13,339 nucleotides of DNA, taken from NCBI GenBank assembly GCA_946479905.1, contig CAMLIA010000123.1:1-13339 (forward strand), given 5' to 3'. The position numbers and the translations under genes were made by a program. Shown here piece after piece: positions 5,291-13,280 of this stretch (positions within the stretch are counted from its first letter, which is position 1; every line of letters begins with the position of its first letter). The notes under the pieces are model-generated. The model saw nothing but the letters and a program-made list of their open reading frames with translations, was not told the DNA's origin and made no database searches. This DNA comes from an uncultured Frankiales bacterium. Lineage in GTDB: Bacteria; Actinomycetota; Actinomycetes; Mycobacteriales; SCTD01.

Positions 5291-6181
5291 ATGGCCCTGT
5301 CCCTGCGTCGAGCGCGTGCCGCCAAGCACGCATCCTCCGGGCGCCCGAAGGAGGTCGTCGTCCTCAGCGGCGGCGGCTCGCTCGGGGCGGCGCAGGTCGG
5401 TGCGCTGCGCGCGCTGTTCGAGGCGGGCATCCGCCCGGAGGCGTTCGTCGGCTGCAGCGTGGGCGCCCTGAACGCGGCGTTCCTGGCGGTCGACCCGACC
5501 TCGGCGCGGCTGGCCGAGCTCGAGGGCATCTGGCGCAAGCTCGAGCGCAGCGACATCTTCGGCCGCAACCGGCGCACCCTCGCCTCGCACCCGCTGGTGC
5601 ACGCGGTCCGTCGTGACGACCACCTCTACGAGCCCGACGCGCTCCGCTCGCTCGTGCGGCGCTGGGTCCCGCTCGGCGACCTCGGCGAGACGGCCGTCCC
5701 CTGCCACGTCGTCACCACCGACCTGTTCACCGGCCAGCCCGCCTGGTGGTGCGACGGCGACCCGGTGACGGTCCTGACCGCGAGCGCCTGCCTGCCCGCC
5801 CTCTTCCCGCCGGTGGCGCTCGGCGGGTCGCTGCACGTCGACGGCGGCGTCGTCTGCCCCGTCCCGATCGAGCGCGGCCTCGAGCTCGGCGGCGCGCGGG
5901 TCTGGGTGGTCGACACCTCGGGCGGCACCCTCGGTCGCCGGGACGACCGCATGACGGCCCTCGACGTGCTGCTGCAGGCGTTCGCCATCAGCCGCTCGCA
6001 CCTCGACCGGCCGCTGACCGGCGTCCGCCCGGACCAGCGGGTCGTGCGGATGCGCCGCCCGGACCTGGGTCGCATCGAGATGCGCGACTTCTCGCAGACG
6101 CCCCGGCTGATGGCCGCGGGCTACGCAGTGGCCAAGGAGGCCCTCGCCGTGGCGAACCTGCCGGTGCCGCGCACCGGTTGA
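5291..6181 (+). CDS. Patatin-like serine acyl hydrolase
   Basis: A 296-residue cytoplasmic or membrane-associated patatin-domain lipase/phospholipase, of the usual length for bacterial one-domain members. After a ~20-residue basic N-terminus come the oxyanion loop GGGSLG (27-32), the nucleophile elbow GCSVG with Ser56, and the Asp184-Gly-Gly partner of the Ser-Asp dyad (HVDGG). There is no signal peptide or membrane segment. Members cleave acyl esters of lipids, releasing free fatty acids. That fits the acyl-CoA ligase 53 nt upstream and the importer downstream, but the real substrate is unknown. The ATG at 5291 has no strong Shine-Dalgarno; it precedes the glycine-rich motif by a normal distance. 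Confidence 0.85.
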   Translation: MALSLRRARAAKHASSGRPKEVVVLSGGGSLGAAQVGALRALFEAGIRPEAFVGCSVGALNAAFLAVDPTSARLAELEGIWRKLERSDIFGRNRRTLASHPLVHAVRRDDHLYEPDALRSLVRRWVPLGDLGETAVPCHVVTTDLFTGQPAWWCDGDPVTVLTASACLPALFPPVALGGSLHVDGGVVCPVPIERGLELGGARVWVVDTSGGTLGRRDDRMTALDVLLQAFAISRSHLDRPLTGVRPDQRVVRMRRPDLGRIEMRDFSQTPRLMAAGYAVAKEALAVANLPVPRTG

Positions 6182-6203
6182 GCCGGGCACCTGCCTTGCC
6201 AGT

Positions 6204-6269
6204 GTGACCCGGATCACCTCAAAGTGGGTCATTGCACCTCGAGTGCAACAACCCGAGCCCCCTTTGAGG
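6204..6269 (+). promoter_or_regulatory. Structured leader sequestering the SBP ribosome site
   Basis: CCTCAAAG (6217-6224) is the perfect inverse of CTTTGAGG (6262-6269). GGG 6226-6228 can pair with CCC 6258-6260 to extend the stem after one mismatch. Inside lies a perfect 6-bp hairpin TTGCAC-CTCGA-GTGCAA (6232-6248). The outer 3' arm holds GAGGA (6266-6270), the Shine-Dalgarno 6 nt before GTG 6277. TGACCC (6205-6210) could instead pair with GGGTCA (6226-6231), a competing fold. At the DNA level GTGA-c-CCGG-a-TCAC (6204-6217) is also a near-perfect palindrome. It matches no riboswitch class I know, and it could be RNA switch, operator, or both. Confidence 0.45.
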
Positions 6270-6276
6270 ACGTCAC

Positions 6277-7959
6277 GTGGTCCCAGTCAAGCGGTATGCC
6301 CCGTTCCTCGCCGTCATCCTCGCCCAGCTGGTCCTGGTCGCCGTCGCGCCGTCGAAGGGCCGGGTCGAGCAGGTGCCCGGGCTGGCCGCCGGCTCGACCA
6401 CGGCGGCCGGTGCGGTGCCCGGCGCCGGTACGCCCGGCGGGCTGCCCGCCGACGGCTCGGGTGCCGGCGGGACCGGGGGCACGGGGACCGGGGCGGCGGG
6501 CTCGACCGGAGGCGCCGCCCCCGCCGCCGGCAGCTCAGCGCCTGCGGCGGTGAGCGGCGGGTCGGTGCCCGCCGGTGCGGACACCAGCCGCTGCCACGGG
6601 GCCAAGCAGTTCCTCGACTTCCCGCAGGCTCCGCGGTGCGTGCCGCACTCCGGCAACCCGGGTGCGACCTCGCCCGGGGTCACCGGCAAGACGATCGACC
6701 TCGTGTACTTCCGCGAGAAGGACAACCCGGTCGTCAAGGGGCTGCTGCAGTCGATCGGGCTCTACAGCGACCCGAGGGACCAGCAGGCCTTCGTCGCGGC
6801 GATGGAGGACTTCATCAACTCCCGGTACGAGCTGTACGGCCGCAAGGTGCGGATGACGTTCTGGCAGTCGCCGTGCGAGAGCGCACCTCCCGTGGACTCG
6901 TGCATGCGCGACGACGCGAAGTCCCTCGTCGCGCAGCGGCACCCGTTCGCGGTGGTCTACGACAACAACACCAACGCACCGGCGTTCTTCGACCAGCTGT
7001 CCAAGCTGCACGTCATCAACTGGGGCGGGTGGCACTTCCAGAACTCCTTCGACTCGGCACACCGGCCCTACCACTACGACGTCATGACGGGCGGCGACTC
7101 CCAGGCCGAGCTCACCGGCGAGTACTTCTGCAAGAAGCTCGCCGGCAAGCCGGCCCGGTTCGCCGGCTCGGCGGACCTCAGGGCGAAGAAGCGCAAGGTC
7201 GCCGTGTTCTACCCGCAGACCGAGGTCAACACCGAGCCGGCCCAGCACCTGGAGCGCATCCTCAAGGGCTGCGGCACCGAGGTCGTGGACGTGCCCTACT
7301 CGCCCGACACGGCGACGGCCTCCTCCCAGGCCACCTCGCAGGTCGCCCAGGCACGGTCGGCCGGAGCCACCACGTGCATGTACTTCTCGGACCCCATCGC
7401 GCCCGCCTTCGGGACCAAGGCGATGACGTCGCAGAACTGGTTCCCCGAGCACGTGCTCGTGGGCAGCGGGCTGCTCGACTACGACGTGCTGGCCCGTCTC
7501 TACGACCCGCAGCAGTGGCAGCACGCGTTCGGGCCCAGTGACACCGTCGTCTACCGCCCGCTCGGCGAGCAGGAGGCGTCCATCACGTGGCGGGCGGCCG
7601 GTCGCAAGGGCAACGCCTACTCCAGCGCCGAGCTGCAGTGGGGGTTCTGGGCGACGATCGCCGCCGGCATCCAGCTCGCGGGTCCCAACCTCACGCCGTG
7701 GACCTTCGAGCAGGCGCTGCTGTCCGGGTCGATCGACGGGCTGCCGTGGACCAAGAGCCACGACCCGCACATCACCTGGACCCACTTCGGGAGGGACGAC
7801 TACACGGCGGTCTCCGACGCGAAGGAGGCCTACTGGGACGCCAACGCGATCTCGCCGATCGACGGCAAGCGGGGCGCCTACGTCGCGCTGAACCACGGCC
7901 GCAGGTACCGCCTCGGCGAGTGGACCAGTGGCGAACCGGCACTGCCCGCGGGGGTCTGA
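6277..7959 (+). CDS. ABC-type (HAAT/Leu-Ile-Val-like) substrate-binding protein
   Basis: A 560-residue extracellular receptor starting at GTG 6277 with GAGGA 6 nt upstream. Residues 8-24 are one hydrophobic segment. Residues 36-100 are a Gly/Ala/Thr-rich flexible tether. From about 136 the Peripla_BP_6-type two-lobed fold begins (GKTIDLVYFREKD; KVAVFYPQTEVN at 307-318; FWATIAAGIQLAG at 457-469). It carries seven cysteines after the tether, including C106/C121 and C200/C209, plausible disulphides. There is no lipobox cysteine near the N-terminus, unusual for a Gram-positive receptor; an uncleaved N-terminal anchor plus tether is the likeliest topology. It is 2 nt upstream of the fused importer and is surely its receptor. 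Its length exceeds the usual ~370-420. The ligand is unknown; family members also bind aromatics, amides and urea. Confidence 0.82.
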   Translation: MVPVKRYAPFLAVILAQLVLVAVAPSKGRVEQVPGLAAGSTTAAGAVPGAGTPGGLPADGSGAGGTGGTGTGAAGSTGGAAPAAGSSAPAAVSGGSVPAGADTSRCHGAKQFLDFPQAPRCVPHSGNPGATSPGVTGKTIDLVYFREKDNPVVKGLLQSIGLYSDPRDQQAFVAAMEDFINSRYELYGRKVRMTFWQSPCESAPPVDSCMRDDAKSLVAQRHPFAVVYDNNTNAPAFFDQLSKLHVINWGGWHFQNSFDSAHRPYHYDVMTGGDSQAELTGEYFCKKLAGKPARFAGSADLRAKKRKVAVFYPQTEVNTEPAQHLERILKGCGTEVVDVPYSPDTATASSQATSQVAQARSAGATTCMYFSDPIAPAFGTKAMTSQNWFPEHVLVGSGLLDYDVLARLYDPQQWQHAFGPSDTVVYRPLGEQEASITWRAAGRKGNAYSSAELQWGFWATIAAGIQLAGPNLTPWTFEQALLSGSIDGLPWTKSHDPHITWTHFGRDDYTAVSDAKEAYWDANAISPIDGKRGAYVALNHGRRYRLGEWTSGEPALPAGV

Positions 7960-7961
7960 CG

Positions 7962-10900
7962 GTGCTCCGGTCCGCCGGTCGGGCGCTGCTCGCCGCCGTG
8001 GGTGTCGTGCTGCTCGCCGAGGTGCTCTTCGGTCGCGGCCACACCAGCTCGGTCCTCGGCATCCCCTACTGGGACGGCATCGCCCGCGGCTACCTCCTCA
8101 ACGGTGCCGTGATCGGGACGCTCTACGGGCTGGTGGCCTTCGGCCTCATCCTCATCTACCGCGCCGCCCGCATCCTCAACTTCGCCGTCGCCGCCATGGG
8201 GTCGTTCCCGGCGCTGGCGGGGCTGCTGCTCGTCGTCGGGCGCGGCTGGCCCTACTGGGCCGGGGTCCTGGTGATGCTCGTCGGCTCGGTGGTCGTCGGC
8301 GTCTTCATCGAGGCGTTCCTGCTCCGCCGCTTCGCCGACCGTCCCCGCCTGATCGTCACCGTGGTGACCATCGGCGTCGGGTACCTGCTGACCTTCCTCG
8401 AGTCCTACGAGCCGTCGTGGCTGGCCGGCCAGGACCTCGCGCCGGTGAGCTTCCCCAGTCCGTTCACCCGCTTCACCTTCAACGGCGGGGGCCTCATCCT
8501 CAACGGCGACCACCTCGCCGTCGTGGTCGTCGCCGGCCTGCTGTGCCTCGGCCTGGCATCGGTCCTGCGCTACTCCCGGCTCGGCATCGCCATCCGCGCC
8601 TGCGCCGAGAACGCCGACCGGGCAGCCCTTCTCGGCATCCCCGTGCAGCGGGTCACGACGGCGGTGTGGGTGATCGCGACCGTGCTCGCCGGGACGGCCG
8701 CCTTCCTGCGCGGCCCGGTCATCGGCCTGCCGGTCGGCACCGGGGTGAGCCCGGTCGTGCTGCTCTACGGCCTCGCCGCCGCCGTGATCGCGCGGATGGA
8801 GAGCCTGCCCGTGGCCCTCGGCGCAGGGATGGGACTCGGCGTCCTCGAGCAGGGCGCGACCTTCACCTCGCACCCCGACCTGGCGACCGGGCTGGTGCTG
8901 CCGGTGGTCCTCGTCGCCCTGCTCGCCCGGCGCCGCACCTTCGTGCGGGCGCTCGACTCCGGCGTCTCGAGCTTCAAGGTGCTGCAGGAGCACCGGCCGA
9001 TCCCGGTGGAGCTCCGTGGCCTGCGCGAGGTCCGGCTGCTGCGCGTCGCCGGGGCCACGGCGGTCGCGGGCCTCGCTCTCGGGGCGCCCTACCTGCTGGG
9101 GACCTCGCGGGCCGACCACGCCAGCTTCATCGTCATCTGCGCGATCCTCGCCGTCTCGATGGTGGTCCTGTCGGGATGGGCGGGCCAGATCTCGCTCGGC
9201 AACTGGGCCTTCGCCGGTGTCGGCGCGGCGGTCGCCGGGGCCCTGGCGTCTCGGGCGGACAGCGACTTCTTCGTCTCCGTCGCGGCAGCCGGCGTGGCCG
9301 GCGCGGTCGTCGCGGTCCTCATCGGCGTACCCGCTCTGCGCGTGCAGGGGCTGTTCCTCGCGGTGGTGACGCTGGCCTTCGCCGCCACCGTGCACGGCGT
9401 GCTGCTCAACCGCGACTTCCTCGGCGCGGTGCTGCCCAGGTACGACGCGTCGATCCCCCGGCCGGTGCTGTGGTCGCGCATCGACACCAGCAGCGGCACG
9501 GCGTACTACTACGTGTGCCTGACGGGGCTCGTCCTCGCCGCGGCGATGGCCCGCGCGCTGCGCACCTCGCGGTCAGGCCGGCTGTTCATCGGTGTCCGCG
9601 ACAACGTGCGGGCGGCGCAGTCCTACGGCGTCTCGGCGACCGTCACCCGGCTGTCCGCCTTCGCGGTCAGCGGCTTCCTGGCCGCCGTGGCCGGTGCCCT
9701 GTTCGTCTACCAGCAGGGCACTCTCGACGTCAGCTCGTTCGTCGTGGACTTCTCCATCGAGGTCTTCGTCTTCTCGGTCATCGGCGGGCTGTCGGGTGTC
9801 GGTCCGGCGATCGCGGGCGCGGTGGCTTTCGAGGGGCTGAAGTACCTGCAGCCGCTGCAGCACCTCTTCGGCTTCAACAGCACCACCGAGTTCCTCGACA
9901 CCTTCGTCATCCACGGCAGCGCGCTGTTCGTCCTGACCTTCTCGCCGGGTGGGCTCGGGGCAGGCTGGTACGCCCTGCGGGACCGCTGGCTGCGCGGGGT
10001 CGCCCGCAGGCACGACGTGCTCGTGCCGTCGCTGCTCGCGGACCGGGCCGAGCAGCCCGCCGGCGCCCCCCGTCCGCGGGTGCACGGCGAGGCGTCCCCC
10101 GACGCGGTGCTGGTGTGCCGCGGCATCGACGCCGGGTACGACGGGGTGCAGGTGCTCTTCGACGTCGACCTCGAGGTGCGTCGCGGCGAGATCCTCGCGC
10201 TGCTCGGCACCAACGGGGCAGGCAAGTCGACGCTGCTCCGGGTCGTCTCGGGCCTGCTGCCGGCGACCCGCGGCACCGTGACCCTGGGCGGGGCCGACGT
10301 GACCCGCGCCGACGCCGCAGCCATGGCGCGGCTCAAGGTGGTGCAGGTGCCGGGCGGCCGCGGCGTCTTCCCCACGCTGACCGTCGCCGAGCACCTCACC
10401 GCAGCCGCCTGGCTGCTCCGCGACGACGAGGGGCTCGCGGCCCGACGCGAGCACGTGCTCGAGCTCTTCCCCCGGCTGCGGGAGCGGCTGGGGCAGCTGG
10501 CGGGGAACCTCTCGGGCGGTGAGCAGCAGCAGCTCGCCCTGGGCATGGCATTCCTCGCCCAGCCGGACCTGCTCATCATCGACGAGCTCTCGCTGGGACT
10601 GGCCCCGACCATCGTCGAGCAGCTGCTGCGGCTGGTGCGCGAGATCAACGCCGCCGGCGCCGCCGTCGTGCTGGTCGAGCAGTCGGTCAACGTGGCCCTC
10701 GCGGTCGCCGACCGCGCGTACTTCCTCGAGAAGGGCGAGGTGCGCTTCGAGGGCCCGACCTCGGAGCTGCTCGAGCGCGACGACATCGTCCGCTCGGTGT
10801 TCCTCGAGGGCGCCGGCCGACCCACCACCGCGCGGGTCCGCTCCGAGCGGGCCGACGTGCCGCTGGCGGACCGTGCGGTGGTGCTGGAGGCGCAGGGGCT

Positions 10901-11675
10901 GGGGGTCTCCTTCGGCGGCATCCGTGCCGTGCACGACGTCTCGTTCGTGCTGCGGGAGGCCGAGATCCTCGGGCTCATCGGACCCAACGGCGCGGGGAAG
11001 ACCACACTGTTCGACCTCGTCTCGGGGTTCCTCGCCCCCGGGTCCGGCAGAGTGCGGCTGCTGGGTCAGGACGTGACCGGGTGGAGCCCCGACGCGAGGG
11101 CCCGGCTCGGGCTCGGCCGGTCGTTCCAGGACGCCCGGATCTTCCCCTCGCTCACGGTCGCGGAGAACCTCGCGCTGTCGCTCGAGCGGCACCTCGAGGT
11201 GCGCGACCACCTCGCCGCCGGGCTCGGGCTGCCGGCCGTCCGCGAGGTCGAGGAGGACATCGCGTGGACCGTCGCCGACCTGGTCGAGCTGATGCAGCTC
11301 GGCGCCTTCCGCGACAAGTTCGTCAGCGAGCTGTCCACCGGCAGCCGCCGGGTGGTGGACCTGGCCATGTCGCTGGCCCACGACCCGACCGTGCTGGTGC
11401 TCGACGAGCCCAGCAGCGGGATCGCCCAGCGCGAGACCGAGGCCCTCGCGCCCCTGCTCGAGCGGATCCGGGTCGAGACCGGCTGCGCCATGCTCGTCAT
11501 CGAGCACGACATGCCGCTGATCACGTCGGTGTCCGACCGGCTGATGGCCCTCGAGCTGGGCGTGGTGATCGCGGAGGGGCTCCCCTCCGAGGTCGTCACC
11601 GACGCCAGAGTCGTCACGTCGTACCTCGGCACCGCCGCCGGTGCGCACGTGACCCGATCCGGAGCCCTGGCATGA
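7962..11675 (+). CDS. Four-domain ABC importer: LivH-LivM-LivF-LivG fusion
   Basis: A 1237-residue polypeptide from GTG 7962 (2 nt after the receptor stop) with all core parts of a HAAT importer. Residues 40-325 are a LivH-like permease (LNGAVIGTLYGLVAFGL; coupling segment ENADRAALLGIP at 216-227). Residues 355-680 are a LivM-like permease (SGWAGQISLGNWAF; coupling segment DNVRAAQSYGV at 547-557). Residues 713-950 are a LivF-like ATPase: Walker A GTNGAGKST (Lys755), Gln795, signature LSGGE (850-854), Walker B Asp874-Glu875, Gln907 at the H-switch. Residues 972-1225 are a LivG-like ATPase: Walker A GPNGAGKTT (Lys1013), signature LSTGS (1124-1128), Walker B Asp1148-Glu1149, His1182. Linkers at about 326-354, 681-712 and 951-971 are charged or Pro-rich. 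The frame is open throughout. These parts are normally four genes. The downstream gene overlaps by ATGA. Confidence 0.9.
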   Translation: MLRSAGRALLAAVGVVLLAEVLFGRGHTSSVLGIPYWDGIARGYLLNGAVIGTLYGLVAFGLILIYRAARILNFAVAAMGSFPALAGLLLVVGRGWPYWAGVLVMLVGSVVVGVFIEAFLLRRFADRPRLIVTVVTIGVGYLLTFLESYEPSWLAGQDLAPVSFPSPFTRFTFNGGGLILNGDHLAVVVVAGLLCLGLASVLRYSRLGIAIRACAENADRAALLGIPVQRVTTAVWVIATVLAGTAAFLRGPVIGLPVGTGVSPVVLLYGLAAAVIARMESLPVALGAGMGLGVLEQGATFTSHPDLATGLVLPVVLVALLARRRTFVRALDSGVSSFKVLQEHRPIPVELRGLREVRLLRVAGATAVAGLALGAPYLLGTSRADHASFIVICAILAVSMVVLSGWAGQISLGNWAFAGVGAAVAGALASRADSDFFVSVAAAGVAGAVVAVLIGVPALRVQGLFLAVVTLAFAATVHGVLLNRDFLGAVLPRYDASIPRPVLWSRIDTSSGTAYYYVCLTGLVLAAAMARALRTSRSGRLFIGVRDNVRAAQSYGVSATVTRLSAFAVSGFLAAVAGALFVYQQGTLDVSSFVVDFSIEVFVFSVIGGLSGVGPAIAGAVAFEGLKYLQPLQHLFGFNSTTEFLDTFVIHGSALFVLTFSPGGLGAGWYALRDRWLRGVARRHDVLVPSLLADRAEQPAGAPRPRVHGEASPDAVLVCRGIDAGYDGVQVLFDVDLEVRRGEILALLGTNGAGKSTLLRVVSGLLPATRGTVTLGGADVTRADAAAMARLKVVQVPGGRGVFPTLTVAEHLTAAAWLLRDDEGLAARREHVLELFPRLRERLGQLAGNLSGGEQQQLALGMAFLAQPDLLIIDELSLGLAPTIVEQLLRLVREINAAGAAVVLVEQSVNVALAVADRAYFLEKGEVRFEGPTSELLERDDIVRSVFLEGAGRPTTARVRSERADVPLADRAVVLEAQGLGVSFGGIRAVHDVSFVLREAEILGLIGPNGAGKTTLFDLVSGFLAPGSGRVRLLGQDVTGWSPDARARLGLGRSFQDARIFPSLTVAENLALSLERHLEVRDHLAAGLGLPAVREVEEDIAWTVADLVELMQLGAFRDKFVSELSTGSRRVVDLAMSLAHDPTVLVLDEPSSGIAQRETEALAPLLERIRVETGCAMLVIEHDMPLITSVSDRLMALELGVVIAEGLPSEVVTDARVVTSYLGTAAGAHVTRSGALA

Positions 11676-12619
11676 GGCGGCTGCTCGCGGTCGCGCTGCT
11701 GACGGCACCGCTCGCCCTGCTGCCGGCGCCGGCGCGGGCCCAGGCGCCGGACGCCGCCGGCTGGTGGAGCACGGCGCATCGGTCAGGGCTGCCCGCCGCG
11801 CCGGCTCCGCCCGACGTCGGTGCGGGGGACCTGCTGCTGCAGGGCGGCGACGTGCAGCGGGAGCTCCCCGACACCCCTCCGCAGCCGACCGCGTTCGCGG
11901 CGCTCCGCTACGCGGTCCCGGAAGGCGCGACCGTCACGGGCCTCACCCTCACCCTCGCCGCGGGTGCGCAGGCGACGGACGTCCGCGCGTACGCGACCAC
12001 CAGCAGCTGGAAGCCCGCGGAGAACGGCGCCATCGAGGACGCGCCTACGCCCGACCTGTCTCGGTACGCGGTCGCGACCCTCTCCGGTGACGGGTCCCGG
12101 CTGGCCTTCACCGACATCGGCAAGCTGACGACCGACTCGGGGCTGCTCGACGTGGTCCTCGTCCCCGGGGTGTCCGACCGCCTCGTCGTGCGCCGGCCGA
12201 CCGCCACCGCGCTCACCGTGCAGCAGGCACCGCCGCTCGGCGCGCCGCCCGCCCAGCCGCAGCCGCCTGCTGTCGACGCCGTCGTCCCGGCCCTCGCCCC
12301 CGTGCCGGCGGCCGCGGCCCCCGTCCTGGGCGTTCCGGTCGCGCCGCAGGTCGCGCCCACCTCCGCCGCGCCCGCCCCGCAGCTGCCCGCCCAGCCGGTG
12401 GCCGCCGCAGCGGCCGGCAGGCTGGTCGTCGGGGACGACGGGCACGCGCGGCTCGTCGTCGCCCTCGAGGCCGTGCTCGTCGCCGTGTGGTTCGGGCTGC
12501 TCGGGTCCGGACCTCTCGGCCTGCTCGGCCGGCTGTCCGGCAGTGCCGAGACCCGCGCGGCCGAGCGCGGCATCGGGCGCTTCCGGGTGGCTCGCGAGGG
12601 AACGGCCCCCCGGCTGTGA
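11672..12619 (+). CDS. Unrecognised secreted-domain, single-TM protein coupled to the importer
   Basis: A 315-residue protein I cannot assign to a family. Residues 1-23 are a signal peptide (RRLLAVALLTAPLALL, cleavage after ARA). Residues 30-185 look like a beta-sandwich (FAALRYAVPEGATVTGLTLT; VRAYATTSSWKP), faintly like DNRLRE-type modules. Residues 186-247 are a Pro/Ala tether. Residues 260-280 are a transmembrane helix, followed by a basic ~30-residue cytoplasmic tail. The predicted topology is an extracellular domain on a stalk. ATG 11672 overlaps the importer stop by 4 nt (ATGA), so synthesis is coupled and a role with the transporter or its receptor is likely. It might present or capture substrate, or anchor the complex to the wall. 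It has no cysteine and no visible catalytic motif. Confidence 0.72.
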   Translation: MRRLLAVALLTAPLALLPAPARAQAPDAAGWWSTAHRSGLPAAPAPPDVGAGDLLLQGGDVQRELPDTPPQPTAFAALRYAVPEGATVTGLTLTLAAGAQATDVRAYATTSSWKPAENGAIEDAPTPDLSRYAVATLSGDGSRLAFTDIGKLTTDSGLLDVVLVPGVSDRLVVRRPTATALTVQQAPPLGAPPAQPQPPAVDAVVPALAPVPAAAAPVLGVPVAPQVAPTSAAPAPQLPAQPVAAAAAGRLVVGDDGHARLVVALEAVLVAVWFGLLGSGPLGLLGRLSGSAETRAAERGIGRFRVAREGTAPRL

Positions 12620-13266
12620 CGGCCGCCGTCCGGAGCGTGCCGGTCCCGGCCGTGACGCCGACCGACGGCCGGCTGGCCCGGTCCGCACGCACCCGGGCCG
12701 CGGTCATCGACGCGCTGCTCGCCCTGCACCTGGAAGGCGACCTGAACCCCACCGCTGGCCAGGTCGCCGGGCGCGCGGGCGTCGCGCTGCGCACGGTCTA
12801 CGGCCACTTCGCCGACCTCGAGAGCCTCTACGCCGAGGCCGGTCAGCGCGCCATGGCGCAGGTCCGGGAGCGGGCCGTCGCGCACACCGCCTCCTGGGCC
12901 GACGACCCGGGACGGCTCCCTCTGGAGGCGCGCGCCCGGCACTTCGCCCGAGCCCGGGCCGACGCGCTCGAGTGGCTGCGCCCCATCACGCAGGCCGCTG
13001 CCCTGCGCGAGGGCGTCAGCCCGCAGATGCAGCGCAACCGCGAGCAGTTCGTGGCGCTGGGCGACAGCGAGGTCCGGACCCTGTTCGCCCCCGAGCTCGC
13101 CCGCCTCGACCCGCAGCGCGCGTCCCGCGCCGTGCACGCGCTGCACGTCGTCGCCGGCGGCCCGGCCTGGGCCGCGCTGCGGCAGGACCGGGGGCTGACG
13201 CCCGAGGCCGCCGCGGCGCTGCTCGAGGACCTCGTCGTCGCGACGGCCGCCGGCTTCCTGACCTGA
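12616..13266 (+). CDS. TetR-family transcriptional regulator
   Basis: A 216-residue TetR-type repressor. The start is taken as GTG 12616, giving a GTGA 4-nt overlap with the preceding stop; the frame stays open back to 12487, but those residues are basic, unlike the family, and would lie wholly inside the previous gene. The DNA-binding domain spans about 20-80, with the helix-turn-helix at 46-66 (TAGQVAGRAGVALRTVYGHF) and the typical LYAEAG that follows. The C-terminal ~130 residues form the ligand and dimer domain, without recognisable specificity. As last gene of the importer operon it probably controls that operon by feedback. Palindromes at 5241-5258 and 6204-6217 are candidate operators. 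An acyl-CoA or the transported compound would be a reasonable inducer, but that is inference. Confidence 0.85.
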   Translation: MTAAVRSVPVPAVTPTDGRLARSARTRAAVIDALLALHLEGDLNPTAGQVAGRAGVALRTVYGHFADLESLYAEAGQRAMAQVRERAVAHTASWADDPGRLPLEARARHFARARADALEWLRPITQAAALREGVSPQMQRNREQFVALGDSEVRTLFAPELARLDPQRASRAVHALHVVAGGPAWAALRQDRGLTPEAAAALLEDLVVATAAGFLT

Positions 13267-13280
13267 CGGTTACGTGGCCG

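Noticed and set aside
7928..10522. An 864-codon forward open frame overlapping the importer
   Set aside because: It is an Arg/Gly/Pro-rich shadow of the importer frame without membrane segments or motifs.
9573..11708. A 711-codon minus-strand open frame
   Set aside because: It is antisense to the ATPase domains, which carry clear Walker and signature motifs in the forward frame; its own translation is low-complexity.
12487..12615. An upstream in-frame start for the TetR gene
   Set aside because: The extension is Arg-rich, lies wholly in the preceding gene, and GTG 12616 gives the usual 4-nt overlap.
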